Positions 8,918 to 16,862 of a DNA stretch of 64,000 nucleotides are shown here, in pieces. The notes under the pieces were generated by a model. That model was not told the origin of the DNA. It saw only the letters and a list, made by a program, of their open reading frames with translations, and did no database searches. A program made the translations under genes and the position numbers. Source of the stretch: Undibacterium sp. 5I1 (GTDB taxonomy: Bacteria > Pseudomonadota > Gammaproteobacteria > Burkholderiales > Burkholderiaceae_D); the NCBI RefSeq assembly GCF_034314085.1, contig NZ_JAVIWI010000001.1, positions 4,154,001 through 4,218,000 of the forward strand. Direction: 5' to 3'. Every line of letters starts with the position of its first letter. Within the stretch, counting starts at the first letter, position 1.

Positions 8918-10327
8918 ATGGCTTTTGTTGAAAAGAAGCTGCCAGCAGATGCACCTATTGCTGCTAAGGCGCTGAATTGGGTAGATTCCCGTTTTCCGTT
9001 GACTAAGCTATGGAATGATCAATGGGGTCAATACTACGCACCGAAGAACTTTAACTTTTGGTACATCTTCGGTTCTCTGGCAATGTTGGTGCTGGTGATA
9101 CAGATTGTCACTGGTATTTTCTTAGTCATGCATTACAAGCCTGATGCTAACCTAGCGTTTGCCTCCGTTGAGTACATTATGCGCGAGGTACCTGCTGGCT
9201 GGTTTGTGCGATATGCACATTCAACTGGTGCGTCTGCATTCTTCATTATTATTTATCTTCATATGACACGTGCGCTGATGTACGGTTCATACCGTAAGCC
9301 ACGCGAATTGATCTGGTTGTTCGGTTTCGCAATTTTCCTGTGTTTGATGGCAGAAGCCTTCTTTGGTTACTTGCTGCCTTGGGGACAAATGTCGTACTGG
9401 GGCGCACAAGTTATTGTTAACTTATTCGGTGCAATTCCTTTTATTGGTCCTGATCTGTCTCTATGGATACGTGGTGATTATGTGGTGTCTGATGCGACGC
9501 TGAATCGCTTCTTCTCGTTCCACGTGATTGCGATTCCTCTGGTCTTGTTGGGATTGGTTGCAGCGCATTTAATCGCTTTGCACGAAGTCGGATCGAATAA
9601 TCCTGATGGCATTGAAATTAAAGACAATATCGGTGCAGATGGACATCCAGTTGATGGTATTCCTTCCCATCCTTATTACACTTTCCATGATATTTTTGGT
9701 GTCACCGTATTCTTAACAATTTTCAGCGCGGTTATATTCTTTGCGCCGGAAATGGGCGGTTACTTCCTTGAATACAATAATTTTATTCCTGCCGATTCAC
9801 TGAAAACACCTTCACATATCGCGCCGACCTGGTATTTCACGCCGTTTTATTCCATTTTGCGTGCTACTACTTCTGAGTTTTTATATGTGGTACAAGCTGG
9901 TGTCGTTGCCTATGTCGCTTTGATTTTCCTGACAACCAGATTGCCGCAATTGATTAAGATTGCGATTGCTGCGGTAGGCTTGTTAGCTATCATCGGTATG
10001 ATGCCTTTTGGTCTGGACGCAAAATTCTGGGGCGTTGTACTGTTTGGCGGTTCCGTAATGATACTGGGTGGTTTGCCTTGGTTGGATCTGTCTCCAGTTA
10101 AGTCGATTCGTTATCGTCCAGAGTGGCACAAATATGTCTATATCGTATTTGGTATTGCTTTTGTCGCCTTAGGTTATTTGGGTGTTCAGCCGCCGTCGCC
10201 AACGTTTGAGCGTATTTCACAAGTATGTGCAGTTCTTTACTTTTCGTTCTTCTTGCTGATGCCTTGGTGGAGCACGATGGGTACATTTAAGACTCCGCCT
10301 AAACGCGTTACTTTTGCTGCGCACTAG
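8918..10327 (+). CDS. petB: Cytochrome b subunit of cytochrome bc1
   Basis: Full-length bc1-type cytochrome b of 469 residues with eight predicted membrane helices plus a C-terminal extension with extra hydrophobic segments. Paired haem-ligand histidines are seen in RYAHSTGASAFFIIIYLHMTRAL (His near 98 and 112) and FSFHVIAIPLVLLGLVAAHLIALHEVG. The Qo-site PEWY-type motif occurs as APTWYF, with the acidic glutamate replaced by Ala-Pro-Thr in this stretch. Directly downstream of petA. Confidence 0.96.
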   Translation: MAFVEKKLPADAPIAAKALNWVDSRFPLTKLWNDQWGQYYAPKNFNFWYIFGSLAMLVLVIQIVTGIFLVMHYKPDANLAFASVEYIMREVPAGWFVRYAHSTGASAFFIIIYLHMTRALMYGSYRKPRELIWLFGFAIFLCLMAEAFFGYLLPWGQMSYWGAQVIVNLFGAIPFIGPDLSLWIRGDYVVSDATLNRFFSFHVIAIPLVLLGLVAAHLIALHEVGSNNPDGIEIKDNIGADGHPVDGIPSHPYYTFHDIFGVTVFLTIFSAVIFFAPEMGGYFLEYNNFIPADSLKTPSHIAPTWYFTPFYSILRATTSEFLYVVQAGVVAYVALIFLTTRLPQLIKIAIAAVGLLAIIGMMPFGLDAKFWGVVLFGGSVMILGGLPWLDLSPVKSIRYRPEWHKYVYIVFGIAFVALGYLGVQPPSPTFERISQVCAVLYFSFFLLMPWWSTMGTFKTPPKRVTFAAH

Positions 10328-10388
10328 GCACTCAGCGCGACTAAATGTGATGTTATGCACCCAAGTAAGCGTCAAAGGAATTAAAAGC

Positions 10389-11153
10389 ATGAAATTATTT
10401 AAAAAATTAATCGCAACTTTGGCTTTTGTTCCAGCCTTGGCTCTGGCGAATGAAGGCGGCTATCCATTAGATCAGGCACCAGATCGTTCAACCGATATGG
10501 CCGCCTTACAACATGGTGCTAAATTATTCGTCAACTATTGCTTGAACTGCCATTCAGCGTCAGCAATGCGTTATAACCGCCTGAAAGACATCGGTCTGAC
10601 AGATGATCAAATCAAAGCAAATTTGCTGTTCACTGGCGAAAAAGTGGGTGATTTGATGAAAACGACTTTGACTGCAAAAGATGCCAAAGCCTGGTTCGGT
10701 GCAGTTCCGCCGGATTTGTCAGTAATAGCTCGTGCCAAAGCATCTGGCGCAGGTTCTGGTGCTGATTGGATTTACACTTATCTGCGTACTTATTACAAAG
10801 ATGAGACTCGTCCAACCGGCTGGAATAATATGGTGTTCCCAAATGTTGGTATGCCACATGTACTGTGGGAGCTGCAAGGTGTTCGTACAGCTAAATTTGT
10901 GGAAGAAAAAGATGAGCATGACGCATCCAAATCTGTGCATAAATTTGAAGGTTTTGAAACAGTTACTGCAGGTACTCTGACCGGACCTGAGTACGACATA
11001 GCAGTGGCAGACTTGGTTGGATATCTTCAATGGATGGGTGAGCCTGCACAAAAAACACGTACCAAACTCGGCGTATGGGTTTTGATGTTCCTCGCAGGAT
11101 TGAGTTTCTTGGCATGGCGCTTAAATGCATCATTCTGGAAAGAAGTTAAGTAA
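10389..11153 (+). CDS. petC: Cytochrome c1 subunit of cytochrome bc1
   Basis: Membrane-anchored c-type cytochrome that passes electrons from the Rieske centre to soluble cytochrome c. The ATG at 10389 is chosen over the upstream frame opening because AAGGAATT precedes it and it begins a clean signal peptide (MKLFKKLIATLAFVPALALA). The 254-residue protein has haem site CLNCHSASAMRY near 48-59, the sixth-ligand region with VFPNVGMPHVLWEL near 140-154, and a C-terminal anchor helix (about 228-247). Third gene of the operon. Confidence 0.95.
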   Translation: MKLFKKLIATLAFVPALALANEGGYPLDQAPDRSTDMAALQHGAKLFVNYCLNCHSASAMRYNRLKDIGLTDDQIKANLLFTGEKVGDLMKTTLTAKDAKAWFGAVPPDLSVIARAKASGAGSGADWIYTYLRTYYKDETRPTGWNNMVFPNVGMPHVLWELQGVRTAKFVEEKDEHDASKSVHKFEGFETVTAGTLTGPEYDIAVADLVGYLQWMGEPAQKTRTKLGVWVLMFLAGLSFLAWRLNASFWKEVK

Positions 11154-11274
11154 TTTTGGTAATTTAGTCGTCTGTAAAAAGAAGTTTTAGTTGGTGTTGT
11201 AGCTCAGGTTTTAGCTCAGTCTTAATCTAGGTTTTTAGTGTCGCTTGAACTTTTTTAGCAGATGTGTCATCCCA

Positions 11275-11315
11275 GGGTGAGGTGCGCAAATTGGTGCCTC
11301 GCCCTAATCGTTTTT
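11275..11315 (+). terminator. Intrinsic terminator after petABC
   Basis: Stem GGGTGAGG/CCTCGCCC (one G-T pair) followed by TAATCGTTTTT. It lies just before sspA and separates the pet and ssp transcripts, unless read-through occurs. Confidence 0.65.
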
Positions 11316-11329
11316 AAGGAACTATAAAA

Positions 11330-11941
11330 ATGATGGTTCTCTACTCGGGCACAACTTGCCCATTCTCTCAGCGTTGCCGTTTGGTGTTGTTTGAAAAAGG
11401 TATGGATTTTGAAATTCGTGATGTTGATTTATTCAACAAACCGGAAGATATTTCCACGATGAATCCTTACGGGCAAGTGCCAATTCTGGTTGAGCGCGAA
11501 TTGATTTTGTATGAATCAAATATCATCAATGAATATATTGATGAGCGTTTCCCACATCCGCAACTGATGCCGGCTGATCCATTGCAACGTGCCCGTGCTC
11601 GTTTGATGTTGTTCAATTTTGAAAAAGAATTGTTCATTCATGTGCATACATTGGAAAACGATAAATCGACTTCCTCTGCCAAAGTACAAGATAAAGCACG
11701 TGCAGAAATTCGTGATCGCCTGACGCAACTGGCACCATTGTTTATTAAGAATAAATACATGCTCGGTGATGAATTCTCTATGCTGGATGTTGCTGTTGCA
11801 CCTTTACTGTGGCGTCTGGATCATTATGGTATTGAGTTGTCAAAAACGGCTGCGCCTCTGATGAAATATGCTGAACGTATTTTCTCTCGCCCAGCCTATA
11901 TTGAAGCGTTGACACCATCCGAAAAAGTGATGCGTCGTTAA
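11330..11941 (+). CDS. sspA: SspA, stringent starvation protein A
   Basis: RNA-polymerase-associated protein with a glutathione-transferase fold, 203 residues. The N-terminal thioredoxin-like half contains YSGTTCPFSQRCRLVLFEKG (about 4-23) and NPYGQVPILVERELILYESNII (about 45-66). The C-terminal helical half contains LDVAVAPLLWRLDHYGI. An AAGGA site precedes the start. The linked sspB gene makes the assignment secure relative to other GST-fold proteins. Confidence 0.95.
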   Translation: MMVLYSGTTCPFSQRCRLVLFEKGMDFEIRDVDLFNKPEDISTMNPYGQVPILVERELILYESNIINEYIDERFPHPQLMPADPLQRARARLMLFNFEKELFIHVHTLENDKSTSSAKVQDKARAEIRDRLTQLAPLFIKNKYMLGDEFSMLDVAVAPLLWRLDHYGIELSKTAAPLMKYAERIFSRPAYIEALTPSEKVMRR

Positions 11942-11984
11942 TCGTTTAAATAAGTATTCACAGTCAGTATTAATGCGCTGCAAA

Positions 11985-12019
11985 ACAAGGCTGACGAGAT
12001 CCAATCAAGTCAGCCTTGT
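11985..12019 (+). terminator. Stem-loop between sspA and sspB
   Basis: Perfect arms ACAAGGCTGAC and GTCAGCCTTGT with a 13-base loop. No clear T-run follows, so it may be a weak terminator or an RNA-stabilising hairpin rather than a full stop. Confidence 0.5.
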
Positions 12020-12076
12020 CGTTTATAGAATCACAGTCTATTCTTCAGTCACTTATCGTTCAGGAAATTTTCAAGC

Positions 12077-12604
12077 ATGTCAGAAACGTCTACTAAACCT
12101 TATTTCATGCGTGCCATTTATGAATGGTGTACTGATAATGGCTATACTCCATACATGGCAGTCAAAGTGAATGCCGCATCGCGGGTTCCTATGGAGTTTG
12201 TGCGTAATGGAGAGATTGTTCTTAACATCAGTTTTGGCGCGACTAGTGGGCTTAAGATGGACAACGAGGCTGTTACTTTTAAAGCGCGCTTCGGCGGAAT
12301 TTCACGCGACATCTATGTTCCTGTTGAAAACGTACAAGCCGTCTATGCCAGTGAAAACGGTCAGGGTATGGCGTTTGAAGTGGATTTATCCGAGGCTTTG
12401 CAACAGCAATCAGAATCAGGTCCTGTCTTAAGTAAAGCACCAGCTAGTGCGCTGCATGCGACATCCAGTAGCAAACCAGTGCTTGGCTTGGCTGCGGTGA
12501 ATACAAAAGCAGAAAATAATGCGTCTGCTTCAGCGCCTAAATCAGAAAGTCCGCAAGAGCCACAAAAAAAATCAGAAAAACCCTCGCTTAAAATAATAAA
12601 ATAG
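12077..12604 (+). CDS. sspB: SspB, ClpXP adaptor
   Basis: Adaptor that delivers ssrA-tagged and other substrates to ClpXP. Of 175 residues, the first 110 or so form the substrate-binding domain (KPYFMRAIYEWCTDNGYTPYM, VLNISFGATSGLKMDN, FKARFGG, YVPVENVQAVYA). A low-complexity linker rich in Ala, Ser, Lys and Glu follows, then a short hydrophobic-basic tail (PSLKIIK) resembling the ClpX-docking peptide. Adjacent to sspA as in most betaproteobacteria and gammaproteobacteria. Confidence 0.95.
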   Translation: MSETSTKPYFMRAIYEWCTDNGYTPYMAVKVNAASRVPMEFVRNGEIVLNISFGATSGLKMDNEAVTFKARFGGISRDIYVPVENVQAVYASENGQGMAFEVDLSEALQQQSESGPVLSKAPASALHATSSSKPVLGLAAVNTKAENNASASAPKSESPQEPQKKSEKPSLKIIK

Positions 12605-12658
12605 CCTATAATTTCGTTCTTCGAGATTGATTGCAAAATTAATTTTTGAAATAGTTTC

Positions 12659-12734
12659 GCCGACTTAGCTCATTTGGTAGAGCAGTTGACTTGTAATCAT
12701 CAGGTGGCCAGTTCGATTCCGGCAGTCGGCACCA
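12659..12734 (+). tRNA. tRNA-Thr (anticodon TGT)
   Basis: 76 bases with acceptor arms GCCGACT/AGTCGGC, a D-arm GCTC...GAGC, anticodon loop CTTGTAA (TGT, threonine), T-loop TTCGATT and an encoded CCA end. The D-loop reads ATTTGGTA, with T at the position (15) normally occupied by a purine, and position 48 reads G. A terminator follows at once. Confidence 0.95.
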
Positions 12735-12740
12735 AAAAGC

Positions 12741-12773
12741 AAAGCCCTACGTGAATTTCACGTAGGGCTTTTG
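12741..12773 (+). terminator. Intrinsic terminator after tRNA-Thr
   Basis: Perfect hairpin AAAGCCCTACGTGAA / TTCACGTAGGGCTTT followed by further T residues, seven bases after the tRNA CCA end. Confidence 0.9.
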
Positions 12774-12916
12774 TGTTTCTAGCAGAACCAAATTTCATAA
12801 TTGCTTATGTTCGTTAAAGTTTCCCGCTTTCTGAAGTTACCTAAGTTTTGTTGATATAAGACCTCGCGGCAGCTTTGCCAAAACAGGTAATAAATCACAG
12901 TAAGAAAATCATACAG

Positions 12917-12955
12917 AAAAGCAGCATCTTTAATAAAAAAAAGATGCTGCTTTTT
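12917..12955. terminator. Bidirectional intrinsic terminator
   Basis: AAAAGCAGCATCTT, A-rich loop, AAGATGCTGCTTTTT. It lies about 50 bases beyond the 3' end of the minus-strand NHL-repeat gene. It can stop transcription from that side, and also any read-through from the tRNA side. Confidence 0.8.
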
Positions 12956-13005
12956 CATTTAAAACATCATTTTCCATTAAGAACTAAGGATAGAAAATGA
13001 CGACT

Positions 13006-15303
13006 TTATGGCTGTATAGTAAGTACTGCTGCGGGAGTTGTAACAACCAATCCAGTGTTAGTAATTGCAATACCTTTTGGTCGCCAGATGTTAGCTGGCA
13101 ACTGCCCAAGGCGGATGCCGACATCGCCAGTTGTGCCTACTATAGTGCTACTTACTCCAGATGGTATTATTTTATTAACGCTATTCTTAGTGGGATCGGC
13201 TAGAAATACGTTCCCTGAAGAATCGACGGCAATTCCAGCAGCGGTAGTAATGCTCGATAGACTAGAAATAGTTCCTGTCGGCGATATCTTAAAGATCCCA
13301 CTACCGGTGCCACCAAAACCAGTCATACCAGGTGCAGCAGTTGTGGTTAGGTACAAATTATTGCTGACATCGATTGCTAGCTCGAAAGGCGTTTGATAAA
13401 AGTTTGAAGATGCTACGCGATCAACAAACGTACTGGTGACGCCATTTGAAGTAATTTTGAATATTGTTTGATTGTATCTATCCGCGACAAATAGGTTACC
13501 GCTACTATCCACAGCAATACCCTCAGGTGCGTTGAATGGGGGGTCGCATCTGCTGCTACCAATGTACTGGCTAAGTGTTCCCGCAAAAATACTCACTTCA
13601 CCTGCTGCTGTGATTTTCCTCACCGTGCAGTTCGAATACTGATCAAAAGCGCCGTATGGTGCGCCGCCAGGAGTGAAGCTATAATCAGTGACGTATAAAT
13701 TGCCACGATTGTCTATGGCGATGGACCTTGGGCCAGAGAATCTGGCTGAGGTACCGGTACCATTGACGGTTCCTTTAAGGCCAGCAGAGCCTGCAAATGT
13801 GCTCACTACTCCACCCGGGGTGATTTTACGAATGGTGTAATTTTGTGTATCGGCTACATAAATATTGCCACTAGCGTCGACCGCCGCGCCGCCGCCAGTG
13901 TCGGCGGTGTAGCTTGGCGAGAAGCTGAAGTTAAATTGTGCGGCACTACCAACCCCATCAGCGTAGCCTCTGACTTCTGCCGCCCCGGCCAACACGGTGG
14001 CCGCACCCGCAGGACTAATTTTGCTAATCGTCCCTGATTGCTGGTTCGCAAAAATGATATTGCCCGTTGCATCTACTGAGATGCCGTAAGATCTAGAGTC
14101 ATTGCTCGGCACAGACACAGAACTGGCAATGCCGGTTGGTGTGATTTTAAGAATCGTATTCAGGTTAGAGGAATCTCTAGCTATCGTGTATAAATTACCC
14201 GTGCTATCAGCGGTTATACCCACGTAGATAACATCGGTATTTGTAATATTCGTATAGCTTAAGTTCATTGTTGTCACTATCGCATCATATGTTATCTTAC
14301 GGATTGTAGTAGCGTACCCTGATGCGGCAACATAAAGTGTTCCGTTTTGATCTATCGTTAATGCTCCAACATCATAAAATCGCGCAGCAGAACCCGTGCC
14401 GTCAATACCGCCTGCGGCTTTAGCCTTGCCCGCAAAGGTAGATATCGTGCCGTCGGATGCTATTTTGAGAATAGTATTGAAGCCGTAATTGGCGACATAC
14501 AGTGAGCCGCTTTTATCTACCGCGATGCCTCGTAATTCCCCGATAGACGTCAACGCAGTATCACCAGCAGCTGCACGTAACACTAAGGTAGTCACAACCC
14601 CAGTGGATGAGATCTTTCTGATCAGTTGATTTTCTGTGACATATAAGTTGCCGTTGCTATCAACCGTAATTCCCGATAGCGTACTGAAATTGAATTTCGC
14701 GCTAGCGCCAGTGCCGTCGACACTTCCGGCGCTACCTTTGGTACCCGCCAATGTGCTCACCACGCCAGACGGCGTGATTTTGCGTATCGTATAGTTATCA
14801 ATGACATACACATTGCCGCTAGCATCTTGCGCAACGCCGCTTGGATCATTGAAGCGCGCCGCTTGACCAATGCCATCCAGATTTCCAAGACCGCCTATGC
14901 TACCAGCCAACAGCGATTGCACAGCTGTCGCTATGGTTACTGTGGATGTCGCCGTGCCAGCGTTGCCGGCAGCATCTTTAGCGGTGAAGGTAACGATGGT
15001 GTCACCAATTGGAAAGCTGCTCGGCGCATTATTAGTAATTGCACCGACCACGCTGATATTGTCAGTCGCTTTGGCGCCGGATAAAAACGCTGCGAGACGC
15101 ACATCAGCAGAAGAAATTGCAGTCTCCCCCAAGGCAAGTTTGATGGTCGTTGCCGATGGCGCTACGACGACAGGCGCAATCGTATCCTGGTTACTGGTAG
15201 CGCCCCCGGAAGTGCTGCTACTGCTGCTGCCACCACCGCAAGCTGCCAACCCTACTACTAGCGCGACGCTTGTGACTGCAAATTTTAAAAAATGGATGTT
15301 CAT
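13006..15303 (-). CDS. NHL-repeat lipoprotein with N-terminal HYR-like domain
   Basis: Large (765 residues) predicted outer-surface or periplasmic lipoprotein. A lipobox (GLAAC, Cys22) follows the signal peptide, then a Gly/Ser-rich spacer. Residues about 45-130 look like an HYR/Ig-like domain (KATDNISVVGAITNNAPSSFPIGDTIVTFTAKDAAGNAG). The rest is a run of ten or more NHL-type blade repeats, recognisable by recurring patterns such as GIAVDSSGNLFVAD, IRKITPSGVVSTLAG and GTGASAKFN. These should fold into one or two beta-propellers. Function is unknown; such proteins are usually binding or scaffold proteins. No operon partner is visible. Confidence 0.85.
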   Translation of the reverse strand: MNIHFLKFAVTSVALVVGLAACGGGSSSSSTSGGATSNQDTIAPVVVAPSATTIKLALGETAISSADVRLAAFLSGAKATDNISVVGAITNNAPSSFPIGDTIVTFTAKDAAGNAGTATSTVTIATAVQSLLAGSIGGLGNLDGIGQAARFNDPSGVAQDASGNVYVIDNYTIRKITPSGVVSTLAGTKGSAGSVDGTGASAKFNFSTLSGITVDSNGNLYVTENQLIRKISSTGVVTTLVLRAAAGDTALTSIGELRGIAVDKSGSLYVANYGFNTILKIASDGTISTFAGKAKAAGGIDGTGSAARFYDVGALTIDQNGTLYVAASGYATTIRKITYDAIVTTMNLSYTNITNTDVIYVGITADSTGNLYTIARDSSNLNTILKITPTGIASSVSVPSNDSRSYGISVDATGNIIFANQQSGTISKISPAGAATVLAGAAEVRGYADGVGSAAQFNFSFSPSYTADTGGGAAVDASGNIYVADTQNYTIRKITPGGVVSTFAGSAGLKGTVNGTGTSARFSGPRSIAIDNRGNLYVTDYSFTPGGAPYGAFDQYSNCTVRKITAAGEVSIFAGTLSQYIGSSRCDPPFNAPEGIAVDSSGNLFVADRYNQTIFKITSNGVTSTFVDRVASSNFYQTPFELAIDVSNNLYLTTTAAPGMTGFGGTGSGIFKISPTGTISSLSSITTAAGIAVDSSGNVFLADPTKNSVNKIIPSGVSSTIVGTTGDVGIRLGQLPANIWRPKGIAITNTGLVVTTPAAVLTIQP

Positions 15304-15379
15304 TTATTTGCTCTTTGCTAAAAGTGTTTGATACATGGAAGTTGAACATCCCAATTGGTCGATTCCGAGTGCGGTACTT

Positions 15380-15547
15380 TGAACCCAGATTTTCCATTAG
15401 ACCGCTACAGCGACAATTGCACCTTTGCCGAACTGCCTGGCGTTGTTGCTCCTCCTAGCAAGATGCAGCTTGCGTCGTCGTCGCGTCTACCCAGTCAGTC
15501 CGCCAAAGGCACACTTGTCGCTGTTCCAATGGAAAATCTGGGTTGAA
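15380..15547. repeat. 168-bp inverted repeat with AACCCAGATTTTCC arms
   Basis: The left arm from 15381 (GAACCCAGATTTTCCATT, then ACAGCGACAATTG, CCTTTGCCG, ACTGCCTGG) is matched in reverse complement by the right arm ending at 15547 (AATGGAAAATCTGGGTTGAA, ACACTTGTCGCTGT, CGCCAAAGG). The arms are about 60 bases with a few mismatches, and the centre is about 45 bases. No coding function is evident. It lies between the NHL gene start and the ubiX stop and is probably a non-autonomous mobile or REP-type repeat. Confidence 0.75.
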
Positions 15548-15647
15548 GTCAAGTTATAGAGCATTAACTTGAAATTTCGTTTTCATTATACCAACACTAA
15601 TTTCATTTTAATAAGGATTTCAAACGAGTATCAGGTTGAGCAGATAA

Positions 15648-16235
15648 TTATTCTGTTCCTGACTTCATGCCGCTCCAGCGGGGTGCCAGTTCGGTCGCTA
15701 TGCTAAACAGGTCTAATACTCTGGCAGTGGTGTGTTGCACCATCTCGTCAATGCTGGCAGGTTTGTGATAAAAGCTGGGAAGCGGGGGGAAGATGATGCC
15801 GCCCATTTCTGTAACGGCAGTCATATTGCGTAAGTGCGCCAGATTGAATGGCGTTTCGCGCACCATCAATACCAACCGGCGGCGTTCTTTGAGGACGACA
15901 TCGGCAGCGCGGGTGATCAGATTATCTGCCATGCCGTGGGCGACGGAGGCCAGAGTTTTCATCGAGCATGGTGCGATGACCATGCCGTCCGATTGAAACG
16001 AACCGCTAGCGATGCTAGCACCCACGTCACGCACGTTATGCACAACATCTGCCAGTGCTTCAACGTCTTTGCGGCGCATTTCTAATTCTTGATGCAGCGT
16101 CAATGTGCCGGCTTCAGAAATCAGTAGGTGGCTCTCTATCTGCGGCAAGTCGCGGATAGCTTGTAGCAAACGCACGCCATACACCGCGCCTGTGGCGCCA
16201 GTGATGGCGATAATCAGGCGTTGGGGTGTTGGCAT
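15648..16235 (-). CDS. ubiX: UbiX, flavin prenyltransferase
   Basis: Makes prenylated FMN, the cofactor of UbiD-type decarboxylases, in ubiquinone synthesis. The 195-residue flavodoxin-like protein begins IIAITGATGAVYGVRLLQAI (about 7-26). It also has SDGMVIAPCSMKTLASVAHGMADNLITRAADVVLKERRRLVLMVRETP (about 84-131) and the C-terminal GGIIFPPLPSFYHKP, all family signatures. ubiD is not in the window. It lies 28 bases beyond the glutaredoxin gene on the same strand, so the two are probably co-transcribed. Confidence 0.95.
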   Translation of the reverse strand: MPTPQRLIIAITGATGAVYGVRLLQAIRDLPQIESHLLISEAGTLTLHQELEMRRKDVEALADVVHNVRDVGASIASGSFQSDGMVIAPCSMKTLASVAHGMADNLITRAADVVLKERRRLVLMVRETPFNLAHLRNMTAVTEMGGIIFPPLPSFYHKPASIDEMVQHTTARVLDLFSIATELAPRWSGMKSGTE

Positions 16236-16263
16236 ATTGGGATGATGACGATGCTAAAGTAAA

Positions 16264-16575
16264 TCAGGCTTTGATCAAGGCTTGTAGTTCGCCGTTTTCA
16301 AACATCTCATTCATGATGTCGGAGCCGCCGATGAATTCGCCGTTGACGTACAACTGCGGTACGGTTGGCCAGTTAGAAAAATCTTTTATCCCTTGGCGTA
16401 CCGCTGGGTCTTCTAGTACATTGATCGTGACCAAATTTGTTGCGCCGGAGGTTTTTAGCAATTGGATGGCACGTCCAGAAAAGCCGCACTGTGGAAATTG
16501 CGCAGTACCTTTCATGAACAGTACGATAGGGTTTTGGGTTACGGTTTCTTTGATCCAGGCTTGAACGTCGCTCAT
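16264..16575 (-). CDS. grxD: Monothiol glutaredoxin, Grx4/GrxD type
   Basis: Iron-sulfur cluster carrier of 103 residues. The CGFS active-site motif is in [10 protein letters not shown] (about 28-37), and the glutathione-binding segments include [21 protein letters not shown] (about 68-88). AAGGA lies 7 bases before the ATG. In betaproteobacteria this gene commonly sits near hemA-prfA-prmC; here they are about 6 kb away. Confidence 0.96.
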   Translation of the reverse strand: MSDVQAWIKETVTQNPIVLFMKGTAQFPQCGFSGRAIQLLKTSGATNLVTINVLEDPAVRQGIKDFSNWPTVPQLYVNGEFIGGSDIMNEMFENGELQALIKA

Positions 16576-16617
16576 GGCTATTCCTTGGTTAACAATATGG
16601 CGTCATTATAAAGGAAA

Positions 16618-16645
16618 TAGGACTTCCGCAAAAATGCTCTGCCTG
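16618..16645 (+). repeat. Partial ACTTACGC-type repeat end
   Basis: TAGGACTTCCGCAAAAATGC resembles one end of the palindromes at 2339-2433 and 56719-56819. No matching second arm is found, so this looks like a decayed fragment. Confidence 0.4.
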
Positions 16646-16745
16646 TTAGCCCGCGTGGTTTTTTTTATGCTGGATATGTGAGGAACACTTGATCTTGATA
16701 CGATTTTTTTGATCAGGTAATCGACAAAGGCATACTATGCAAATA

Positions 16746-16831
16746 AATATACTCCCCTCTTGTATATTTAGATCGTCCTAATAAAGTCTGGACGATCAGC
16801 CTATTTTTATAAAAAATAAGGGGAGTATATT
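16746..16831 (-). repeat. 85-bp palindromic intergenic repeat (ATATACTCCCC family), copy 2
   Basis: 86 bases with ends AATATACTCCCC and GGGGAGTATATT. Read on the minus strand it aligns with copy 1 along its whole length. Its inner stem is GATCGTCC/GGACGATC in place of ATTGTCC/GGACAAT, so paired positions have changed together. Placed between grxD and the 3' end of tex. Confidence 0.9.
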
Positions 16832-16862
16832 GGGCTTTGCCTCAGTTTCTATTTCAGTCTAA

